Counted from the stretch's first letter, positions 1-4,797 are shown. The stretch: DNA of 7,770 bases from Subdoligranulum variabile (GCA_004552305.1 SFOX01000045.1:1-7770); one strand, 5' to 3'. Program-made: numbers and translations. Notes: a model not told the origin generated them from the sequence alone.

Positions 1-12
1 AGGTCCTGCTGC

Positions 13-34
13 GCTGTCAGTTCTCATTGACAGC
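13..34 (-). other. 5' leader hairpin downstream of promoter P1
   Basis: Arms GCTGTCA and TGACAGC (13-19 and 28-34) flank an 8-nt loop. On the minus strand the hairpin begins about where transcription from the 41-69 promoter should start, so the RNA would open with it. A similar hairpin follows promoter P2. After it the minus strand reads into GCAGCAGGACCT and leaves the window. I infer that this is the leader of a stable-RNA operon; no RNA gene is visible inside the window. Confidence 0.5.
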
Positions 35-40
35 TTGTTA

Positions 41-69
41 ATTATACAACATCAGGTTCCGTTTGTCAA
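41..69 (-). promoter_or_regulatory. Strong sigma-A promoter P1, leftward
   Basis: On the minus strand there is a perfect -35 TTGACA (69-64), a 17-bp spacer and a perfect -10 TATAAT (46-41). Upstream of the -35 are A6 tracts at 74-79, 84-89 and 94-99, plus an A4 at 105-108, giving a 10-bp period that suggests a curved UP element. It points off the left edge. Consensus boxes, A-tracts and tandem arrangement are typical of rRNA operon promoters in Firmicutes, but the transcribed gene lies outside the window. Confidence 0.88.
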
Positions 70-156
70 GAACTTTTTTGAAGTTTTTTCGGATTTTTTG
101 AAGGTTTTCAACCCCCGCAAAACCCGCACAAGCTGTTGTTATGGGCTTTTCAGCGC

Positions 157-174
157 CTGTCCCTCGCGGGACAG
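157..174 (-). other. 5' leader hairpin downstream of promoter P2
   Basis: Perfect 7-bp arms CTGTCCC and GGGACAG (157-163, 168-174) enclose a 4-nt loop. It sits just downstream of the P2 -10 box on the minus strand, as the 13-34 hairpin does for P1, and shares the flanking CAAGCTGTC start. It has no U-tract, so it is a leader structure and not a terminator. Confidence 0.5.
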
Positions 175-181
175 CTTGATT

Positions 182-211
182 ATATTACCACAGGTTGTCG
201 TACTTTGTCAA
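182..211 (-). promoter_or_regulatory. Sigma-A promoter P2, leftward
   Basis: On the minus strand: TTGACA (211-206), an 18-bp spacer and TAATAT (187-182). A better -10 match, TATAAT, overlaps at 184-179 but would need a 21-bp spacer. A-rich runs upstream (216-221, 227-231, 236-238) repeat at roughly 10 bp. The promoter resembles P1 in the upstream A-tracts, in the AACCTG spacer core and in the hairpin that follows, so P1 and P2 look like copies of one module. Confidence 0.78.
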
Positions 212-280
212 CAGGTTTTTTCAAAATTTTTGAAATTTCTCCAAAAGCTGCGTGGCACAGTCGATTTCTGCGATGAACGT

Positions 281-310
281 ATGATACACCCACTTGGCCG
301 GTTTTGTCAA
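281..310 (-). promoter_or_regulatory. Sigma-A promoter P3, leftward
   Basis: On the minus strand: perfect TTGACA (310-305), an 18-bp spacer and TATCAT (286-281). It lies about 40 bp past the sigF terminator and is the first of three tandem leftward promoters. It has no A-tract upstream and no hairpin after it, so it is not a copy of P1 or P2. Confidence 0.65.
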
Positions 311-350
311 GAGAAGTCATACAACTTTGGTATCCCGCACAATCCAAACC

Positions 351-395
351 AAGAAAAAGCGTACAATTTGACGAAGCTACGCGTCAAATTGTACG
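351..395 (-). terminator. Intrinsic terminator of the spoIIA-sigF operon
   Basis: A perfect 14-bp inverted repeat (360-373 with 382-395, core GTACAATTTGACG) encloses an 8-nt loop. On the minus strand it is followed by TTTTTCTT (358-351). It begins 10 nt after the sigF stop codon. The plus-strand side has no T-run, so it acts leftward. It separates sporulation transcription from promoters P3-P1. Confidence 0.88.
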
Positions 396-404
396 TTGTG
401 TAAA

Positions 405-1127
405 TTATTTGCGCTGCGGTTGTTTTACGCTTTGTAAACAAGGAACCGCTTCGCCCAGCAGCTGCAGGCGCATCCACGTCAAAATTTTGCGCTCCCGCCG
501 GGAAACCTGCACCTGCGTGGTACCCAGTTGGCGGGCGGTTTCGCTTTGGGTGCGCCCGGCAAAGTAACGCATCCGTATCAAATCAAAGTCAGCGGGCGGC
601 AGCTTGTCCAGCACCTCGCGCAGGCTGATCCGCTCGGACAATACTTCCTCGGGCGAATCCACCGGCACGTCCCATTCCCGCAAGCCGTCCTCTCCGTCCG
701 CCGGGGTCAGCGACACCGTGGGCAGCGAGGCGCGGATCGCCAAGGCAATCTGCTCCGGCGTGGTGTTCAGCGCCTGTGCCAGTTCCCCTACCGTTGGCTC
801 GCAGCCGGTCTGCTTCAGGCACTGTTCGCGCCGGGCGTTGATTTTCAGCCCCAGCTCTTTGATAGAGCGGCTGACCTTGACCGTTCCGCCATTGCGGAAC
901 AGCTTTTTGATTTCGCCCAGAATCACCGGCACCGCATAGGTGGAAAAGCACACCCCGCGCGACCAGTCAAACCCATCGTAGGCTTTGACCAGCCCCAGAC
1001 ACGCCGCGGCGTACAGCTCGTCATACTCCATGCCCCGGTTTTTAAACCGCCCCGCGCAGGCGTGCGCCAGCCCCAAGTTGTTTTGAATAAACGCTTCCCG
1101 CGGCATTGCCCCGCCCTGTGCAGACAT
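405..1127 (-). CDS. sigF: RNA polymerase sporulation sigma factor SigF
   Basis: This is sigma-F, the first forespore-specific sigma factor, which directs core RNA polymerase to early forespore genes and is held inactive by SpoIIAB. The 240-aa protein has region 2 at about 17-80 (ELYAAACLGLVKAYDGFD, then FSTYAVPVILGEI), a region 3 opening with TVKVSRSIKELGLKI (82-96), and a region 4.2 helix-turn-helix with TQSETARQLGTTQVQVSR (193-210). The TVKVSRSIKELG stretch matches Bacillus sigma-F (TVKVSRSLKELG) and not sigma-G. The N-terminus before region 2 is about 25 residues shorter than in B. subtilis (255 aa), while the C-terminal tail after the HTH is longer. The ATG at 1127 is chosen because AAGGAGG lies 6 nt upstream (1134-1140); a second Met at residue 8 lacks this. 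The gene is 17 nt after spoIIAB and last in the operon. Confidence 0.95.
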   Translation of the reverse strand: MSAQGGAMPREAFIQNNLGLAHACAGRFKNRGMEYDELYAAACLGLVKAYDGFDWSRGVCFSTYAVPVILGEIKKLFRNGGTVKVSRSIKELGLKINARREQCLKQTGCEPTVGELAQALNTTPEQIALAIRASLPTVSLTPADGEDGLREWDVPVDSPEEVLSERISLREVLDKLPPADFDLIRMRYFAGRTQSETARQLGTTQVQVSRRERKILTWMRLQLLGEAVPCLQSVKQPQRK

Positions 1128-1144
1128 AGCGATCCTCCTTTATA

Positions 1145-1591
1145 TTATGTAGAGGGTCGGGCGCGGGCATCCAGCTTTTTGGTCATGGTGACGCGGGTGC
1201 CGCGCCCCGGCGTGGAGGACACACGCACCTTGTCCATAAAATTCTGCATCACGGCAAAGCCGAGTCCGGCGCGTTCCTCGGGGTCACCGGTGGTATACAG
1301 CGGCTGCATGGCTTGCTGCACATCGGGGATTCCCACGCCGCGGTCCGTGACCGTGATGCGCACGATGCCGCCCTCATACAGTGCCGCCGTCAGCGTGATG
1401 GCACCGATGCAGGACGGATAGGCGTGAACAATACAGTTGGTGACGGCTTCGGACACAGCGGTTTTTAAATCCGCCAGCTGCGGCACGGTGGGATCCAGCT
1501 GCACCAAGAACGCCGCCAGCGCCGCGCGGGCAAAGCCCTCGTTGACGGAGCGGCTGGCAAAGGTGATTTTGACCTGATTGAGCATCTTCAT
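1145..1591 (-). CDS. spoIIAB: Anti-sigma F factor / serine kinase SpoIIAB
   Basis: SpoIIAB binds sigma-F when loaded with ATP and phosphorylates SpoIIAA on serine. The 148-aa length is close to the 146 aa of the B. subtilis protein. It is a GHKL-fold ATPase: N-box SEAVTNCIVHAY (47-58, catalytic Glu48 and Mg-binding Asn52), G1 box DRGVGI (83-88), the lid around QPLYTTGDPEERAGLGF (96-112) with Arg107 matching the residue that contacts partners in Bacillus, and G2 Gly109/Gly111. All residues expected for kinase activity are present. The ATG at 1591 has AAGGAG 7 nt upstream (1599-1604). That RBS overlaps the spoIIAA stop codon and the gap is 11 nt, so translation of the two is probably coupled, giving balanced amounts of kinase and substrate. 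Confidence 0.96.
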   Translation of the reverse strand: MKMLNQVKITFASRSVNEGFARAALAAFLVQLDPTVPQLADLKTAVSEAVTNCIVHAYPSCIGAITLTAALYEGGIVRITVTDRGVGIPDVQQAMQPLYTTGDPEERAGLGFAVMQNFMDKVRVSSTPGRGTRVTMTKKLDARARPST

Positions 1592-1602
1592 AGCGTTTCT
1601 CC

Positions 1603-1899
1603 TTATGCGTAGGCAATGCGCGCTAAATCCAGCATACGGCGGATCGCCGCCGGCGGGTTTTGCACCGTAAGCCGCCCGCCCAGCGCCCGGATATGCCGCC
1701 CGCGCCCCAAAATCAGCCCCACGCCGGAGGAATCCATAAAGGTCACGCCGGAAAAATCCAGCGTCAGCAGTTCTGGCAGGCGGTCGTCCACCTGCGCGTC
1801 GATTTCATTGCGCAGCGTCTGCGCGGCGTGGTGGTCGATTTCACCGCTCAGATACGCCGCCAGTGTGCCGCTGCCCGGCACAAAGCACACCCTTGCCAT
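1603..1899 (-). CDS. spoIIAA: Anti-anti-sigma factor SpoIIAA (short form)
   Basis: SpoIIAA is a STAS-domain antagonist: in its unphosphorylated form it releases sigma-F from SpoIIAB; SpoIIAB phosphorylates it and the phosphatase SpoIIE reverses this. The 98-aa protein shows LSGEIDHHAAQTLRNEI (17-33) and FMDSSGVGLILGR (54-66). By alignment with B. subtilis (Ser58) the phosphorylated serine is Ser57 in D56-S57-S58-G59. It ends at LARIAYA, about 19 residues before the end of the 117-aa Bacillus protein, so the last strand/helix is missing; no frameshift is visible and the spoIIAB RBS overlaps the stop. The ATG at 1899 follows AAAAGGGGA (1905-1913). It is first in the operon, 32 nt after the folC terminator. 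No recognisable sigma-H promoter (AGGA-type -35 with GAAT-type -10) was seen upstream. Confidence 0.93.
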   Translation of the reverse strand: MARVCFVPGSGTLAAYLSGEIDHHAAQTLRNEIDAQVDDRLPELLTLDFSGVTFMDSSGVGLILGRGRHIRALGGRLTVQNPPAAIRRMLDLARIAYA

Positions 1900-1930
1900 A
1901 GTTGTCCCCTTTTACTATATAGATATATAA

Positions 1931-1964
1931 AAGAAAAAGTCTGTACCATTACGATACAGACTTT
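1931..1964 (-). terminator. Intrinsic terminator after folC
   Basis: A perfect 10-bp inverted repeat (AAAGTCTGTA at 1936-1945, TACAGACTTT at 1955-1964) with a 9-nt loop is followed on the minus strand by TTTTTCTT (1938-1931). The stem is AU-rich and modest, so readthrough into spoIIAA is possible. It lies 36 nt past the folC stop and only about 30 nt before the spoIIAA start. Confidence 0.75.
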
Positions 1965-1999
1965 CGGGTGCATATTTTGTTGCAACAAGGCAGGGCAGA

Positions 2000-3298
2000 T
2001 TATTTTTCTGCCTCTTTAAGCAGCCACGGGCGTGCTTCCGCCGCCAGATACAGCGAGCCGCAGACCACCACACCCGCCAGATTGTGTTCCTCGGCGTAGT
2101 CAACCGCCTTGCGCAGGGCGGCAGGTACGCTGCCGACAGCTTCCGCATCGGTGTAAAAGCGGGCTTCTTTTTGCAGTTCCTCGGCGGGCAGGGCGCGGGG
2201 GCAAGCGGGGGTGACGGTGTACAGCTTGTCGAAGCAGGGCGCCAGTTCGGACAGCATGGTGTCGTGGTCCTTGTCTTGGAGCATACCGACCACGCCGACC
2301 AGATTTTCTTCAAACTCGGCGGCTTTCAGGGTGTCCACCAGCGCCTGCACGCCGTCTGGGTTGTGGCAGCCGTCCAGCAAAAGCAACGGGTGGCGGCGCA
2401 AAACCTCGATGCGCGCGGGCATACGCGCCTGCGCCAGCCCCTGCAGAATCGCTTCGTCGGGGATGTCGTAGCCGAAATCGCGCCAGAGCGCGAGGGCAAT
2501 TTCCACCGCCATGGCGGCGTGGTTTGCCTGATGCGCACCGGGCATTCCCAGAACGACATCGTAGCCGCCGTAATTGATGCGGTTTTGCAGCCGCTTGCCC
2601 TTGACGCGCACAAGGTCGTTGGCGTCGGGCGTGATGATGCTGGTGTGCGCCTCGGCTGCCGCAGTCAGGATGGGTCCCATCGCCTCGGCGGGCTGGTCGG
2701 GGTAGCAGACGACGGTGCAGCCCTCCGTGATGATGCCGGCCTTTTGCGCGGCGATTTCCGCCAGCGTGTCGCCCAGCAGCTCGGTGTGGTCCTTGCCGAT
2801 TTTTGTGATGGCTGCCACCAGCTTGCGGGTCACGGCGTTGGTGGCATCGTACTTGCCGCCAAGACCGGTTTCCAGCACGACGATATCGCATTTTTCGCGG
2901 GCGAACCACAGCAGTGCCAGCGCGGTGACGGCTTCAAACTGCACGGGAGGCTCGCCCCCCTCGGCGCGGATGGCGTCAATGGCGGCGAGAACCTTTTGCG
3001 CCAGCGAGGTCAGCGTGCGGGCAGGGATCATCTTGCCGTCGATCTGAAAACGCTCCCGGAAGTCCACCACATAGGGGCTGACGGTCAGACCGGTCTTGTA
3101 CCCGGCTTCGGTCAGGATGGCGGAGGTCATAGCCGCCAGACTGCCCTTGCCGTTGGTGCCGGCTATATGAACGCAGGGCAGGTCGTTTTCGGGGTTGCCC
3201 AGATGGGTCAGCAGATTTTGCATACGCGCCAGCCCCGGCGCACCGGCACCCAGACGGGGCAGTGCCTGCAAGGCTTCGATGGCCTGTTGTGTGGTCAT
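2000..3298 (-). CDS. folC: Bifunctional folylpolyglutamate / dihydrofolate synthase
   Basis: FolC ligates glutamate to dihydropteroate and/or (tetrahydro)folate with ATP, making dihydrofolate and retaining folates in the cytoplasm (EC 6.3.2.12/6.3.2.17). The 432-aa length is typical of bacterial FolC. Visible Mur-ligase-family motifs are the P-loop GTNGKGS (47-53), SPYVVDFRERF (74-84), LETGLGGKYDATN (142-154, Mg-site Glu143), KIGKDHTELLG (167-177), AAQKAGI (183-189) with Lys186 in the place of the carbamylated lysine, DGCHNPDG (309-316) and the C-terminal CGSLYLAAE (413-421). Whether it has both activities cannot be told from sequence. The ATG at 3298 is supported by AAGGAGG just upstream, and it overlaps the stop of the vanZ-like gene in ATGA, so the two are co-transcribed and translationally coupled. 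A terminator follows at 1964-1931. Confidence 0.97.
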   Translation of the reverse strand: MTTQQAIEALQALPRLGAGAPGLARMQNLLTHLGNPENDLPCVHIAGTNGKGSLAAMTSAILTEAGYKTGLTVSPYVVDFRERFQIDGKMIPARTLTSLAQKVLAAIDAIRAEGGEPPVQFEAVTALALLWFAREKCDIVVLETGLGGKYDATNAVTRKLVAAITKIGKDHTELLGDTLAEIAAQKAGIITEGCTVVCYPDQPAEAMGPILTAAAEAHTSIITPDANDLVRVKGKRLQNRINYGGYDVVLGMPGAHQANHAAMAVEIALALWRDFGYDIPDEAILQGLAQARMPARIEVLRRHPLLLLDGCHNPDGVQALVDTLKAAEFEENLVGVVGMLQDKDHDTMLSELAPCFDKLYTVTPACPRALPAEELQKEARFYTDAEAVGSVPAALRKAVDYAEEHNLAGVVVCGSLYLAAEARPWLLKEAEK

Positions 3299-3915
3299 TG
3301 CGGTTCCTCCTTATGTTGCGTGGCTGCGTCCTGTTGGGCGCGGTGGGCGGCGCGGCGCGCCAGACGCTCATGCTCGCGCTCACGCTCCGCCAGCAAAAGG
3401 CGGTCACGCTCGGCGCGCAGAGCACGGTTTTCTTTTTTGACGGCGGCATAGGCGGCCAGCCCGCGTGCGATCAGCAAAAGCAGCAGCGCAACGAACAGTC
3501 CCGCGACAACGCCGGCGGTGTCGATCCAGACATCCCGAACCGAGGACGAGCGCCCCGGCACAAACATTTGAATGGTTTCATCGGTCAGCGCCGTAAGCAC
3601 ACCGCCCAGAACGGGCCAGCTCATATGGCGCACAAAACGCCGGGTGTACACCCGCAGGCAGAGCATAAGCCAGAAGCCCTCGAGCATAAACTCACAGAAA
3701 TGCGCCAGCTTGCGGATGACGTGCTGGCTCAGCGGACCCAGATTGACCTTGGCCAGCACGCTGTTTACGATTTTCATAACCTGATAGCTGCGGTCGGACG
3801 ACACCGCCGCGACCTGCAGCGAGTTGCGGAAAATGAACACGATACTGCCGATCAGCGCCGCCGTAAACAGGATGCGGAAGGCGATCAGCCACGGACTTGT
3901 TTTTTGTGTTTCCAT
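3295..3915 (-). CDS. VanZ-family membrane protein with charged coiled-coil tail
   Basis: The protein has 206 aa with about four hydrophobic segments (roughly 10-29, 72-90, 99-115, 132-152). The VanZ-like signature is clear: RKLAHFCEFMLEG (68-80), TDETIQMFVPGR (111-122) and RDVWIDTAG (127-135). VanZ proteins are small integral membrane proteins; the founding member gives low-level teicoplanin resistance by an unknown mechanism, and most chromosomal homologues have no known role. There is no van cluster here, so resistance should not be assumed. Residues about 158-206 form a strongly charged Arg/Glu/Ala tail with heptad character, probably a cytoplasmic coiled coil, which is not part of the core family. 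The reading frame is open as far as 4125, but the ATG at 3915 is preferred: it has GAGGAG 4 nt upstream and lies downstream of the promoter at 3989-3961. Its TGA overlaps the folC ATG. Confidence 0.87.
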   Translation of the reverse strand: METQKTSPWLIAFRILFTAALIGSIVFIFRNSLQVAAVSSDRSYQVMKIVNSVLAKVNLGPLSQHVIRKLAHFCEFMLEGFWLMLCLRVYTRRFVRHMSWPVLGGVLTALTDETIQMFVPGRSSSVRDVWIDTAGVVAGLFVALLLLLIARGLAAYAAVKKENRALRAERDRLLLAEREREHERLARRAAHRAQQDAATQHKEEPQ

Positions 3916-3960
3916 AATGCTCCTCAGTAATTTTACCTTTATACAATTCCTTAAATTTAT

Positions 3961-3989
3961 ATTATAGCACAGTCGCGCCGCCGGGGCAA
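3961..3989 (-). promoter_or_regulatory. Promoter of the vanZ-folC operon
   Basis: On the minus strand: -35 TTGCCC (3989-3984), a 17-bp spacer and a perfect -10 TATAAT (3966-3961) preceded by TGC, which makes an extended -10. The leader to the vanZ-like ATG is about 40 nt. The -35 lies in the left arm of the 3985-3998 palindrome that also holds the -35 of the opposite promoter. Confidence 0.82.
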
Positions 3990-3998
3990 GCGCTTGCC
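3985..3998. promoter_or_regulatory. 14-bp perfect palindrome between divergent promoters
   Basis: GGCAAGCGCTTGCC is a perfect palindrome. Its right arm contains most of the plus-strand -35 (TTGCCA) and its left arm most of the minus-strand -35 (TTGCCC). It may be an operator for a dimeric regulator, or may simply result from two facing -35 boxes. No regulator gene is visible in the window. Confidence 0.5.
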
Positions 3999-4022
3999 AG
4001 CTGCCGGGGGCGATGGTATAAT
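3994..4022 (+). promoter_or_regulatory. Promoter of the ArsC-like gene
   Basis: -35 TTGCCA (3994-3999, five of six matches), a 17-bp spacer and a perfect -10 TATAAT (4017-4022). The expected start is near 4029, about 30 nt before the ATG. It is divergent from the vanZ-folC promoter, with only 4 bp between the two -35 boxes. Confidence 0.82.
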
Positions 4023-4034
4023 AATTTTTATACC
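4015..4034. repeat. Interrupted palindrome over the ArsC-like gene start site
   Basis: Arms GGTATAA (4015-4021) and TTATACC (4028-4034) are perfect; across the full 20 bp only one symmetric pair mismatches. It covers the -10 box and the expected transcription start of the plus-strand promoter, a usual position for a repressor site. It could equally be an accident of an AT-rich -10 region. Confidence 0.4.
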
Positions 4035-4060
4035 TATATGTAGAAACGAGGCAGTCACCT

Positions 4061-4402
4061 ATGAATATACAGATTTTCGGCACAAACAAGAGCTTTGACA
4101 CCAAAAAGGCGCAGCGCTGGTTCAAGGAGCGCGGGATTCGCTTTCAGATGGTAGATTTGAAGGAAAAAGGCTTGAGCCGGGGCGAGTTCGACAACGTCTG
4201 CCGCGCCGTGGGCGGCTGGGACAAGCTGGTGAACCCTGCCGCCAAGGACAAGGACACGCTGGCGCTGCTGCAATGGCTGGACGAAAGCCAGCAAGCCGAC
4301 AAGCTGTTTGAAAACCAGCAGCTTTTGCGCCAGCCGATCGTGCGCAACGGTCGGCAAGCCACCGTGGGCTATTGCCCGGAGGTCTGGCAGACGTGGGCGT
4401 AA
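4061..4402 (+). CDS. ArsC/Spx-fold family protein lacking the active-site cysteine
   Basis: The 113-aa protein belongs to the ArsC/Spx/YffB thioredoxin-fold family. It begins MNIQIFGTNKSFDTKKAQRW, followed by ERGIRFQMVDLKEKGLSRGE (23-42), and ends with LLRQPIVRNGRQATVGYC (88-105), which carries the conserved Arg90 and cis-Pro92 region. Related clostridial proteins usually have Cys where this one has Ser11, so the thiol used by arsenate reductases, or the CxxC of Spx, is missing. Only Cys47 and Cys105 remain. Arsenate reductase activity is therefore unlikely unless another Cys substitutes, and no ars genes are nearby. Function is unknown; a redox-independent or RNA-polymerase-binding role is possible but unproven. 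The ATG at 4061 has a weak GAGG 9 nt upstream. No clear terminator follows, so transcripts could run into the valS leader. Confidence 0.85.
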   Translation: MNIQIFGTNKSFDTKKAQRWFKERGIRFQMVDLKEKGLSRGEFDNVCRAVGGWDKLVNPAAKDKDTLALLQWLDESQQADKLFENQQLLRQPIVRNGRQATVGYCPEVWQTWA

Positions 4403-4454
4403 AGCGCGCAGATTGCCCGCCGGGACGTCCGGCGAAAATTGTGCGATATTGCCC

Positions 4455-4483
4455 TTGACTTTTCTCTGCTTGTGTTGTACATT
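4455..4483 (+). promoter_or_regulatory. Promoter of the T-box-valS unit
   Basis: -35 TTGACT (4455-4460), a 17-bp spacer and -10 TACATT (4478-4483), with four of six matches in the -10. The expected start near 4490 lies just before stem I of the T-box, which supports the assignment. The weaker -10 is the main uncertainty. Confidence 0.7.
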
Positions 4484-4489
4484 ATAAGG

Positions 4490-4756
4490 TACAAATGCAA
4501 TGCGAAAGAGTGTTCGCGGAGGGTGCTTTTGCAGCAAGCCGGGGAGGATGCAAGCCCGGTAAGGCGCGCCGTGGGCTGTCACTTTCAAGCAGGCGGGGTG
4601 AACCACAGTAGCCGCGCCCGGGTTTGCCGCCGTTATCCGGGCAGGCGGGCTGTCAGACCTGCCGTAAAGCGGCCCGTAAGGGCAACTTGGGTGGTACCGC
4701 GACTTAGAATTTTCTGAGCCGTCCCATGATTTTCTCATGGGGCGGCTTTTCTTTTT
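4490..4756 (+). promoter_or_regulatory. Valine T-box riboswitch (specifier GUC)
   Basis: This leader senses uncharged tRNA-Val and controls transcription into valS. Stem I starts at GAAAG (4504-4508) paired with CTTTC (4582-4586), directly below a specifier loop with AGTG (4509-4512) opposite GTC-A (4578-4581). This matches the layout of Bacillus glyQS, so the specifier is GUC (Val). The apical part has CCGGG (4539-4543) paired with CCCGG (4555-4559). The T-box TGGGTGGTACCGCG is at 4688-4701, with TGGT (4692-4695) ready to pair with an ACCA tRNA end. The antiterminator pairs 4688-4691 with 4723-4726 and 4699-4707 with 4714-4722, around a 7-nt bulge. It competes with the terminator for 4718-4726. 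The exact 5' end is estimated. Confidence 0.94.
4718..4756 (+). terminator. T-box-controlled terminator before valS
   Basis: A 12-bp stem (4718-4729 with 4735-4746, one G-U pair) with a 5-nt loop is followed by TTTTCTTTTT (4747-4756). It is mutually exclusive with the antiterminator, so transcription continues into valS only when uncharged tRNA-Val is bound. Confidence 0.92.
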
Positions 4757-4797
4757 ACGCAAAGCGCCCCGCACAATCCAAAGGAGGTTTTTACCAA

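Noticed and set aside
35..403. A 122-codon plus-strand frame in the left intergenic region
   Set aside because: It overlaps three promoters, two leader hairpins and a terminator on the other strand, and has no RBS or known domain.
528..1421. A 297-codon plus-strand frame across sigF and spoIIAB
   Set aside because: It is antisense to two well-identified genes and spans their junction, with no family resemblance.
1994..2012. Inverted repeat GGCAGA/TCTGCC over the folC stop codon
   Set aside because: It is short, partly coding and has no T-run; the true terminator lies further on at 1964-1931.
2084..3451. A 455-codon plus-strand frame across folC
   Set aside because: It is antisense to a clear folC, runs through the folC-vanZ junction and has no motif; it is a shadow of codon bias.
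3295..3915. Glycopeptide resistance gene
   Set aside because: Only the VanZ-like domain is present and no vanH/A/X or vanRS genes are near; most VanZ homologues are not resistance determinants.
3916..4125. N-terminal extension of the vanZ-like frame
   Set aside because: It would start upstream of the operon's own promoter, has no RBS, and translates an intergenic palindrome; the start at 3915 has GAGGAG.
4418..4434. Hairpin CGCCGG/CCGGCG after the ArsC-like gene as a terminator
   Set aside because: The stem is only 6 bp and is followed by AAAATTG with no U-tract, so it is not a convincing intrinsic terminator.
4726..4797. A 24-residue N-terminal extension of ValRS
   Set aside because: The upstream ATG lies within the T-box terminator stem; the AAGGAGG-supported ATG at 4798 gives the normal ValRS N-terminus.
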